A stretch of DNA of 6,095 nucleotides from assembly GCA_036675565.1 (NCBI GenBank), contig JAKFER010000288.1, positions 1 to 6,095 of the forward strand, read 5' to 3'. The first letter of the stretch is position 1. Every line of letters begins with the position of its first letter. Under the pieces are notes generated by a model, which worked only from the letters and a program-made list of their open reading frames with translations, was not told the DNA's origin and did no database searches. Origin of the DNA: JACCYQ01 sp036675565 (GTDB lineage: Bacteria > Bacteroidota > Bacteroidia > Chitinophagales > Chitinophagaceae). This document shows positions 1-6,095 of this stretch, piece by piece. The position numbers and the translations under genes are program-made.

Positions 1-12
1 GGTTTAAATCAA

Positions 13-26
13 TGTAAACGATTACA
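13..26. promoter_or_regulatory. LacI/CcpA-type operator-like palindrome upstream of susC
   Basis: The 14-base site TGTAAACGATTACA is an inverted repeat matching its own reverse complement at 12 of 14 positions, with a central CG. Together with the preceding A it fits the general pattern of LacI-family (PurR/CcpA-like) operators, WTGNAANCGNWNNCW. It ends 29 bases before the susC start codon, so a bound protein would lie at or just downstream of the promoter and could block transcription. LacI-family control of susCD loci is known in Bacteroidota; its use here is inferred. No regulator gene is in the window, and no convincing Bacteroidota promoter (TTTG / TAnnTTTG) is visible in bases 1-55, so the promoter may start upstream of the window. 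Confidence 0.5.
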
Positions 27-55
27 ACCTTTATTAACTAACAATTGATTGCCAA

Positions 56-3000
56 ATGAAATCTTCAAAGCATTTCCTTTATGAAATTGCGTATGGCGCA
101 ATTAGCTTATGGCGAAAAAGAAAACTTCTTTTATTGGTTATCTTTCTTTTCTCCTTCCTGCATCCTGTTTTTTCGCAAACTCCCGGTAAGGTTAATGTCA
201 CCGGTACCGTAAAGGACAGTAGTGGCGCAGGTATGGCCAATGTTACTGTTTCTGAAAGAGGTACTAATAATGCTACAACGACAACAGCAGACGGAGCTTT
301 TAATATCAGCGTTGCTGGCGCAAAATCGACTTTGATCTTTTCCTCTGTAGGCTTTGCCCCAGAAGAAGTTAAAGTAGGTAATCAGACAAGTGTTATGATC
401 TCGTTGCAAAGAGAGAATAAAGATTTATCAGAAGTGGTTGTTATTGGCTATGGGTCACGGAAAAAAGAATCATTAACGGGAGCTATTTCCAGTATTACGG
501 CAAAGGATTTTGACCGTGTACATGGCGGCTCAACAGTTAGTACAGGTCTTGCAGGAAAATTACCAGGGGTAACATTCCGGATGCCGGATGGCCGGCCAGG
601 TGCAAGCGCAAATATCCAGATTCGAAACATGGGCGCACCTTTATTTGTAATCGATGGCATTCAGCAGGATGCGGGACAATTTAATAATCTTGCTCCGAAC
701 GATATTGAAAGTATTACTGTACTAAAAGATGCTTCTGCTGCCATTTATGGTGTACGTGCTGCAAACGGTGTTGTAGTAGTAACAACTAAAAGAGGTACAA
801 CAGGTCGTAATACGGTAAACATAGATGCATATACAGGGTGGCAGGATTGGTTTCGGTTTCCAAAAGTACTTGACAACTCTTACGATTATATGTATTACCG
901 GGCTGAAGCCGAGTTAAACAGGTTTGGAAGTACGGGTATCACTAAAGATGAACTTGAAAAATATAAACAGGGAGAAAGTGCAGGCGCTGCATATAGAAGT
1001 TTTGATTGGAGAGATTATATTCTTGGTGCTTCAGCGCCTATGAATTCAGTTAATATCAACATCAATGGCGGATCAGACAAAGTTAATTATTATGTTTCCG
1101 GAACAAATCTTCACCAGGCTTCTATGCTTGGAAATGAATACAAGTTTAACCGGTCAAATATTCAATCAAATGTAACAGCAAAATTAGCTACGGGTTTTAA
1201 AGTCGGGATGGATGTTAACGGACGTGTTGAAACAAGAAAAAACCCTGGTGTGCCGGGTGGTGACGATTATTTCCTGGCCAGGTTGGGTGTGTTGCGTAAT
1301 ACGCCAAGAGAAAGACCTTATGCAAACGATAACCCTGCTTATCTGAACAATCTTGGCGAACATCTTGAATCTAATTATGCATTTTTAAATGAAAAAATAT
1401 CGGGTGCTCTTAAATCTGAATGGCGTGTATTGCAAACCAATTTCAATGCCGAATGGGAGATACCCAAAGTGACAGGACTGACTGTGAAGGGTGTGTTTTC
1501 TTATTATGTAGCCGATCTTTTATTAAATAATCAGGAGTATACTTACAAAGCCTATACTTATATTCCTGCTTCAGGTACAATACCGGAAGAATACAGGGTA
1601 ACGGGTGGCAGCACTAATCCCTGGAGAGAAAGGGAGCAAATCAAACAAATAAATACTACTGCACAGGCCCAGGTAAATTATAATAACACATTCGGCAGCC
1701 ATACCGTTGGTGCCACGCTTGTTGCAGAAAGATTAGAAACACATCGCCGCAGAAACTGGTTGCATGCTTCACCTGTTTCCAATAATCTTCCACTGATATA
1801 TTTTCCAACGATGGATCAATACCAGGATTCTGATGATAAACAAAGTCGTATCGGTTATATTGGTCGTTTTACTTACAATTATTTAAACCGCTATTACTTC
1901 GAAGCGTCTGCAAGACGTGATGCATCATATCTTTTTGCTCCCGGTTTCCGTGTTGGTTATTTTCCGGGTGTATCAGCCGGATGGAGAATTACCGATGAAC
2001 CATTTATGCAGAATCTTTTGGGTAGTAAAAATGTGTTGACTGATCTGAAACTAAGAGCCTCTTATGGGGAACTGGGTGATGATAATCCTAACAATAATCC
2101 TATTGTTGCTCCGTATGCTTTCCTCGAAGGATACAATTACAACCAGGGTACTGCTATCATAGATGGAAATGCATTAACTGTTTCAAGAGATAAGGGTATC
2201 CCGATCACCAATATCAGTTGGTTAAAAAGTAAAATAACAGATATAGGTCTTGACTTTAGCATGTTCAAAGGAAAGCTATCAGGATCGATGGATTATTTCT
2301 ATAGAAAACGTACCGGCTTGCTGGGTAGTAAGAACGATGTTATTGTTCCGATTGAGATTGGTTACAGTTTGCCACCTCAGAACATTAACAGTGATGCACA
2401 GTATGGCGGTGAAATGTCGTTGGCATATAACGGCAGGATCGGTGATATAAGATTTAATGCAGGCGGTAATATATCATATAGCCGTTCTAAATTTTTAGAT
2501 TCCTATAATCCCATTTTCTTTAACTCCTGGGATAAATATCGTAATTCAGGTGAACAAAGATATTCCCGCATAGAATGGGGATATATCGTCGATGGTCAGT
2601 TTGCTTCTGCAGAGCAGATCAATAATTATACGGTAGATATTGATGGGCAGGGGAACAGAACCTTACTGCCGGGTGATTTAATATACAGGGATTTAAATGG
2701 CGATAATAAGATTGACGGATATGATCAGCGTCCGATAGGATTTGGTTATGGTCAGCAACCTAATATCAATTTTGGATTTACCCTGGGATTGGTGTATAAA
2801 AATTTTGATTTCAATGCTGACTTTTCCGGTGCATCCGGTTATACCTGGTTTCAAAACTGGGAAACAAGGTGGGCCTTTCAAAACAACGGTAATTTAAACA
2901 CCATATTTACTGACAGATGGCATCGTGCAGATCCATATGATGTCAACAGCGAATGGATTCCCGGTAAATATCCTGCAAACCGTTACAATATTGCTTTTGG

Positions 3001-3280
3001 TCATAGCAATTATGAAAAGAGCGGTCAGCGTAATTCAACATTCTGGATGCATAATGTAACGCAGTTCAGGGCAAGAACAATACAGTTGGGTTATACGCTT
3101 CCGTCCAGCATTATACAAAGATTGAGAATACAAAAAGCAAGATTTTATGTGAATGCATTTAACCTGTTCTCTTTTGATAACCTGAAAGAATTTGGCGTTG
3201 ATCCGGAAGTGGTAGATGACAATGGACTTCAGTTTCCTCAAAACAGGGTGATTAACATAGGTATTAATCTTTCTTTATAA
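56..3280 (+). CDS. SusC/RagA-family TonB-linked outer membrane transporter
   Basis: This is a TonB-dependent beta-barrel that imports oligomeric nutrients across the outer membrane with its SusD partner. The 1074 residues are normal for the family. The order is: signal peptide with a long basic n-region (RKRK at 20-23), a hydrophobic core at 24-35 and probable cleavage after VFS (38-40); carboxypeptidase-D-regulatory-like domain about 46-118; Ton-box-like segment LSEVVVIGYG at 124-133; plug about 137-247, with PLFVIDG (195-201) and the signature LKDASAAIYG (223-232) ending in TTKRG; then the barrel to the C-terminus. The barrel holds SYGELGDD (669-676), an acidic DLNGDNKIDGYD loop (879-890) that could bind calcium, and the usual closing block around DPEV. 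No STN domain is present, so anti-sigma signalling is unlikely. The start is secure: an in-frame TAA lies at 35-37, and the next Met (residue 60) would remove the signal peptide. Odd points are the shortened plug segment IRNMGAPLFVIDG and a final Leu instead of Phe. The substrate is unknown. Confidence 0.96.
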   Translation: MKSSKHFLYEIAYGAISLWRKRKLLLLVIFLFSFLHPVFSQTPGKVNVTGTVKDSSGAGMANVTVSERGTNNATTTTADGAFNISVAGAKSTLIFSSVGFAPEEVKVGNQTSVMISLQRENKDLSEVVVIGYGSRKKESLTGAISSITAKDFDRVHGGSTVSTGLAGKLPGVTFRMPDGRPGASANIQIRNMGAPLFVIDGIQQDAGQFNNLAPNDIESITVLKDASAAIYGVRAANGVVVVTTKRGTTGRNTVNIDAYTGWQDWFRFPKVLDNSYDYMYYRAEAELNRFGSTGITKDELEKYKQGESAGAAYRSFDWRDYILGASAPMNSVNININGGSDKVNYYVSGTNLHQASMLGNEYKFNRSNIQSNVTAKLATGFKVGMDVNGRVETRKNPGVPGGDDYFLARLGVLRNTPRERPYANDNPAYLNNLGEHLESNYAFLNEKISGALKSEWRVLQTNFNAEWEIPKVTGLTVKGVFSYYVADLLLNNQEYTYKAYTYIPASGTIPEEYRVTGGSTNPWREREQIKQINTTAQAQVNYNNTFGSHTVGATLVAERLETHRRRNWLHASPVSNNLPLIYFPTMDQYQDSDDKQSRIGYIGRFTYNYLNRYYFEASARRDASYLFAPGFRVGYFPGVSAGWRITDEPFMQNLLGSKNVLTDLKLRASYGELGDDNPNNNPIVAPYAFLEGYNYNQGTAIIDGNALTVSRDKGIPITNISWLKSKITDIGLDFSMFKGKLSGSMDYFYRKRTGLLGSKNDVIVPIEIGYSLPPQNINSDAQYGGEMSLAYNGRIGDIRFNAGGNISYSRSKFLDSYNPIFFNSWDKYRNSGEQRYSRIEWGYIVDGQFASAEQINNYTVDIDGQGNRTLLPGDLIYRDLNGDNKIDGYDQRPIGFGYGQQPNINFGFTLGLVYKNFDFNADFSGASGYTWFQNWETRWAFQNNGNLNTIFTDRWHRADPYDVNSEWIPGKYPANRYNIAFGHSNYEKSGQRNSTFWMHNVTQFRARTIQLGYTLPSSIIQRLRIQKARFYVNAFNLFSFDNLKEFGVDPEVVDDNGLQFPQNRVINIGINLSL

Positions 3281-3292
3281 AACATTTAATTC

Positions 3293-3297
3293 AAGGA
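3293..3297 (+). promoter_or_regulatory. Possible weak ribosome-binding site of the susD-like gene
   Basis: AAGGA lies 12 bases before the ATG at 3310, which is longer than ideal spacing. Bacteroidota generally rely little on Shine-Dalgarno pairing, so its role is uncertain. The first and third genes of the operon show no comparable purine-rich site. Confidence 0.3.
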
Positions 3298-3309
3298 TAA
3301 ATTAGTGCA

Positions 3310-5262
3310 ATGAAAAAGATAATATTATCAATAACAATAATCACGGTTCTGCTGGCTGGTATGGCAGGCTGTAAGAAAGACAGTGATTTCCTGGATATTC
3401 CCCCTATCCAGATTATACCAAATGATATAGCCTTTTCAGATCCCGCCCTGGTGCTTTCCATATTAGGTGATTTGTATAACAGGCAAATGGATTTTTCGAG
3501 CCTTGATGGATGGCAAAGACCTTATTCAAATGACGGTGAAGCAGGTTGGAGAACATTTGCAGATTTTAGTGAAAGTTTCCCATCCGAGAATGGAAGCTAT
3601 TTTATTGTACAAAGAACAGGATGGAATTATGATGCATGGCAACTGGACTGGAACAGGGCTTACTCCTATATCCGCGAATTGAACCTTTTTATTCAAAGGG
3701 ATAGTGCGTCTACTGAACTACCGGCTGCGGATAAAGAAAGGTTTATGGCAGAAGCAAGATTTCTGCGTGCTAATTTTTATTTTGAAATGGTAAAAATATT
3801 TGGCGGCGTTCCGCTCATTACTTCACCCTTAATATACGATCCTGCTAAAGGTGATGCTTCTGCGGTACAGGTACCGAGAGCAAAAGAATCTGATATCTAT
3901 GATTTCGTTATCAGCGAGGCCGAAGCCATCAAGAATCAACTGCCTGCCGATGTAAATCAAAAAACAAGAGCGACAAAAGCAGCCGTATTAGCTATGAAAA
4001 CAAGAGCTGCCCTGTATGCAGGCTCTATTGCAAAATATGGCGCCAGCACGCCGGCAGTTTCTCTTCCTGGTGGCGAAGTAGGTATCCCGGTAAGTAAAGC
4101 AAATGATTATTATACTATCGCTTTAAGTGCGGCCCAGGAAATCATCAACGGAAACGCAGGTGCATATAAATTATACCAGGTATTGCCTGATCTCTCAGAT
4201 AATTTTGCGGCAATTTTTCTTGATAAAAGTAGTGTGAACCAGGAATCGATCCTTGTAGAAGATTTTAAAGCAGGCGAAGGAAAAGTACATGGATATACAA
4301 TTAATGATCAGCCTTATTCTATTTCAGATGAAGGTGCCGATGCGGGACGTTTAAATCCTTCTTTAAACCTGGTAGAAGCTTTTGAAAAATTAGATGGAAG
4401 CTTTGCACCAATTCCTGCAAAAGATGGTTCCGGTAATCCCATTTATTACACTGATCCGCTAGATATTTTTGCAGGAAGAGATGCAAGGTTAGCAGGTACG
4501 GTGCTTCTTCCCAATGGTGTTTTCAAAGGTAAAAGAGTTGATATATGGGCAGGCTATCAATTAGCAGATGGCAGCATCCTGACCAGTGATGAAGCAGGGC
4601 AGTTAAAAGAATTACCAGGTACCACTGTCAAAGTGCAGGTAGTAGGAAGAGATGGTCCTGTAAATGGTTTAGAGTTCAGGGCACAAAGTGGATTTTATAT
4701 CCGTAAGTGGCTTGATCCAACCGTTGGTTCAGGAAGAAGAGGTAGAGGAAGTGATGTAGCTTTTATCCGTTATCGTTTTGCAGAAGTTTTATTGAATGCT
4801 GCTGAAGCTGCCTTTGAATTGGGTCAGCCAGATTTAGCTGCCGGATATATGAACCAGGTTCGCTCCCGTGCGGGATTGCGGACTCCATTAGCAGCAGGTG
4901 ATATTACATTTGACAGGATCGTTCATGAACGCAGGGTTGAGCTTGCTTTTGAAGGTCATATTTTATATGATATGAAACGTTGGAGAATTGCACATCTTGT
5001 TTGGGATGGCGCTTCTACAAGCTTAACAGATTTGCTTGGTAATATCGGGAAAGCAACAAAAAGAAGCACACAACCCTGGGGTCTTTGGCCGTACAAAGTA
5101 TACGATCCCGCTAGTCCAAATAATGGCAAATGGTTATTCAAAGAAAAGCTTCCCGCTGTAGTTACCGGATCTAATCGTTTTCAATTAGGCAATTATTACA
5201 GCTTCATTAATGATAACATAATCGCCTCTAATCCAAAAATTGTAAGGCAACCCAACCAATAA
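3310..5262 (+). CDS. SusD/RagB-family nutrient-binding outer membrane lipoprotein
   Basis: This is the surface-exposed lipoprotein partner of the upstream SusC-like barrel; it binds the ligand and acts as a lid over the transporter. A lipoprotein signal peptide (1-20) ends in MAG before Cys21, followed by KKD and a short linker. The SusD-like N-terminal TPR-rich region is marked by MAEARFLRANFYFEMVKIFGG (146-166), a family hallmark, with FGGVPL following. The RagB/SusD C-terminal region contains FIRYRFAEVLLNAAEAAFELG from residue 485 and VHERRVELAFEGHILYDMKRW (538-558), both classic SusD blocks. At 650 residues it is at the long end of the usual range (roughly 500-650). A basic-glycine stretch GSGRRGRGSD precedes the C-terminal helical block. 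The start is fixed by an in-frame TAA at 3298-3300. It lies 29 bases after the susC stop and 24 before the DUF3823 gene, so it is probably co-transcribed with both. The ligand is not deducible from sequence alone. Confidence 0.96.
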   Translation: MKKIILSITIITVLLAGMAGCKKDSDFLDIPPIQIIPNDIAFSDPALVLSILGDLYNRQMDFSSLDGWQRPYSNDGEAGWRTFADFSESFPSENGSYFIVQRTGWNYDAWQLDWNRAYSYIRELNLFIQRDSASTELPAADKERFMAEARFLRANFYFEMVKIFGGVPLITSPLIYDPAKGDASAVQVPRAKESDIYDFVISEAEAIKNQLPADVNQKTRATKAAVLAMKTRAALYAGSIAKYGASTPAVSLPGGEVGIPVSKANDYYTIALSAAQEIINGNAGAYKLYQVLPDLSDNFAAIFLDKSSVNQESILVEDFKAGEGKVHGYTINDQPYSISDEGADAGRLNPSLNLVEAFEKLDGSFAPIPAKDGSGNPIYYTDPLDIFAGRDARLAGTVLLPNGVFKGKRVDIWAGYQLADGSILTSDEAGQLKELPGTTVKVQVVGRDGPVNGLEFRAQSGFYIRKWLDPTVGSGRRGRGSDVAFIRYRFAEVLLNAAEAAFELGQPDLAAGYMNQVRSRAGLRTPLAAGDITFDRIVHERRVELAFEGHILYDMKRWRIAHLVWDGASTSLTDLLGNIGKATKRSTQPWGLWPYKVYDPASPNNGKWLFKEKLPAVVTGSNRFQLGNYYSFINDNIIASNPKIVRQPNQ

Positions 5263-5286
5263 GTATTCACTATCAAATAAACGGTT

Positions 5287-5988
5287 ATGAAAATTAAACT
5301 TCATTATATTATTTTATTGGCCTGTAGTGCAACTATGTTTTCCTGCAAAAAGGATAACTATGATGCACCATCGTCCACTCTTTCCGGCAAGCTTGTTTAT
5401 AACGGAGAGGGTTTTGGATTGGAAAAGGACCAGGTTCCATTCCAATTATTCCAATTTGGCTTTGGCAAGGTAGGACCTATAGGGGCGTCCTTTACACAGG
5501 AAGGCACTTATTCTGCAGCCCTTTTTGATGGTCAATATAAACTGATCATTCCTAACGGACAGGGGCCTTTTATGTGGAAACGAACTGCTGCCGGCGCCCC
5601 TGATTCGATTGGCATTAATTTGAAAGGTAGCCAGGTTTTAGACCTTGAGGTTACTCCCTATTACATGATCAAAGCAGCACAGATTACGGCATCCGGTGGT
5701 AGTGTGAACGCTACTTTCAAAGCGGAGAAAATTATAACCGGAGCTGATGCAAAAGATATCGATAATATAACGCTGTATATTAATAAAACGCAATTCGTAT
5801 CCGGGGGTAATAATATTGCTACTGCAGGGATTGGTGGAGCTGCTATTACTGATCCAAATAATATCGCATTGACAGTTGCCATTCCTGCTATTTCACCAGC
5901 ACAGAACTATGTGTTTGCCCGTGTAGGTCTTAAAATAGCTGGTGTGGAAGATCGTATCTTTTCACCTTTGGTAAAAATTCAATTATAG
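5287..5988 (+). CDS. DUF3823-type lipoprotein, susCD-associated
   Basis: This is a 233-residue lipoprotein of the DUF3823 family, which is found beside susCD pairs in Bacteroidota. Its exact role is not established; a surface accessory that aids ligand binding is the usual inference from position. The likely lipidated residue is Cys20, followed by KKDNYDAP, a family-typical start to the mature chain. The N-terminal domain (about 29-120) reads as a beta-sandwich resembling carboxypeptidase-regulatory or transthyretin-like domains, with LSGKLVYNGEG (32-42), EGTYSAALFDGQYKL (72-86) and GPFMW (93-97). It runs into LEVTPYYMI (120-128), after which a second beta-rich domain ends in EDRIFSPLVKIQL (221-233), a typical family C-terminus. 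The start follows an in-frame TAA at 5278-5280, and no Shine-Dalgarno site is evident. It is the last gene before a strong terminator and occupies the place SusE/SusF-like proteins hold in other loci. Length is normal and nothing looks broken. Confidence 0.9.
   Translation: MKIKLHYIILLACSATMFSCKKDNYDAPSSTLSGKLVYNGEGFGLEKDQVPFQLFQFGFGKVGPIGASFTQEGTYSAALFDGQYKLIIPNGQGPFMWKRTAAGAPDSIGINLKGSQVLDLEVTPYYMIKAAQITASGGSVNATFKAEKIITGADAKDIDNITLYINKTQFVSGGNNIATAGIGGAAITDPNNIALTVAIPAISPAQNYVFARVGLKIAGVEDRIFSPLVKIQL
5439..5456 (+). repeat. Perfect 9-base tandem duplication in the DUF3823 gene
   Basis: ATTCCAATT occurs twice back to back inside the third gene. It encodes the phenylalanine-glutamine pairs in PFQLFQFG (residues 51-58). 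The reading frame is preserved, so it is either a small in-frame duplication or simply an alternating beta-strand pattern with repeated codons. Confidence 0.6.
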
Positions 5989-6010
5989 TTTTCTCATATA
6001 GCAGCAGTCA

Positions 6011-6060
6011 AATAGGCCGCCCCGGGTATTAAGCAGTTCAGTGGGCGGTCTATTATTTTC
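6011..6060 (+). terminator. Rho-independent terminator ending the susCD-DUF3823 operon
   Basis: AATAGGCCGCCC (6011-6022) pairs along its whole length with GGGCGGTCTATT (6043-6054), giving a 12-base-pair stem in RNA with one G-U wobble, around a 20-base loop. The stem is GC-rich at its inner end and is followed by ATTTTC, part of a T-rich run. It begins 22 bases after the stop codon of the DUF3823 gene. There is no good A-tract on the left side, so it should act mainly on + strand transcripts. The loop is larger than usual, but the stem is strong. Confidence 0.85.
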
Positions 6061-6095
6061 TTACAAAAATTGATTTTATATATTCGTGTATAATG
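6061..6095 (+). other. AT-rich tail with a possible promoter and start codon of a following gene
   Basis: Past the terminator the sequence is AT-rich. TATATTCG (6079-6086) differs by one base from the Bacteroidota -7 element TAnnTTTG, but I see no matching TTTG box about 20 bases upstream. The window ends in ATG (6093-6095), only seven bases after that element, too close for a normal leader unless the transcript is leaderless. Whether a gene starts here cannot be decided from this window. Confidence 0.15.

Noticed and set aside
7..50. Inverted repeat AATCAAT (7-13) / ATTGATT (44-50) flanking the operator-like site
   Set aside because: Only seven AT-rich base pairs with a 30-base loop; this is expected by chance in an AT-rich leader and too weak to call a hairpin.
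131..660. Minus-strand open frames at 131-409 and 448-660
   Set aside because: They lie wholly inside the well-supported SusC gene on the opposite strand, have no recognisable domain, and are cysteine- or proline-rich in the way shadow translations often are.
2250..3241. Open frames at 2250-2450 (+), 2693-2881 (-) and 3035-3241 (-)
   Set aside because: They overlap conserved SusC barrel coding sequence, are short, and show no family features or start signals.
3467..3682. Alternative + frame inside the SusD-like gene, and a minus frame at 4956-5141
   Set aside because: Both sit inside conserved SusD coding sequence in another frame and resemble no known protein.
4726..4755. Purine-rich run encoding GSGRRGRGSD in the SusD-like protein, considered as a low-complexity insertion
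   Set aside because: It falls just before the conserved C-terminal SusD helix block where family members commonly carry a glycine/arginine loop, and the frame is uninterrupted, so it is probably ordinary family sequence.
5661..5882. Minus-strand 73-residue frame with a hydrophobic, membrane-like composition
   Set aside because: It is antisense to the conserved C-terminal domain of the DUF3823 gene; the hydrophobic look comes from reading Asn/Asp/Gly-rich beta-strand codons on the other strand. No promoter or ribosome site is visible.
6070..6094. Sigma70-like TTGATT (6070-6075) and TATAAT (6089-6094)
   Set aside because: The spacer is 13 bases, too short for a functional -35/-10 pair, and Bacteroidota primary sigma factors use different elements.

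Overview
This window looks like one complete three-gene outer-membrane nutrient-uptake operon from a Bacteroidota bacterium. All genes are on the + strand. The evidence is a SusC/RagA-type TonB-dependent transporter (56-3280), a SusD/RagB-type surface lipoprotein (3310-5262) and a DUF3823-type lipoprotein (5287-5988). The moderate-to-low GC, weak or absent Shine-Dalgarno sites and protein style suggest the Chitinophagaceae/Sphingobacteriia side of the phylum. That placement is a judgement from sequence style and was not tested by a search.

Layout: bases 1-55 are a short leader holding a LacI/CcpA-type operator-like palindrome at 13-26. The three genes follow with gaps of 29 and 24 bases and no terminator between them, so they are very probably co-transcribed. 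A strong hairpin with a T-rich tail at 6011-6060 closes the operon. The last ~35 bases are AT-rich and end in an ATG (6093-6095), which may or may not start another gene.

How the genes work together (established for the families): the SusD-like lipoprotein sits as a lid on the SusC-like beta-barrel at the cell surface, captures an oligomeric ligand (usually a glycan, sometimes peptide) and hands it to the barrel, which imports it using TonB energy. DUF3823 proteins are accessory surface lipoproteins encoded next to particular susCD pairs, probably helping ligand binding. No glycoside hydrolase, lyase, peptidase, sulfatase or regulator gene is inside the window, so the substrate cannot be named. 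The SusC lacks an STN domain, so it is not the anti-sigma-coupled type; together with the operator-like palindrome this points to control by a LacI-family or similar repressor encoded elsewhere.

I see no undescribed system, mobile element, CRISPR array or RNA gene. The most useful leads are the upstream operator-like site and the variant plug signature of this SusC, which together with DUF3823 marks a subtype of the SusCD family.
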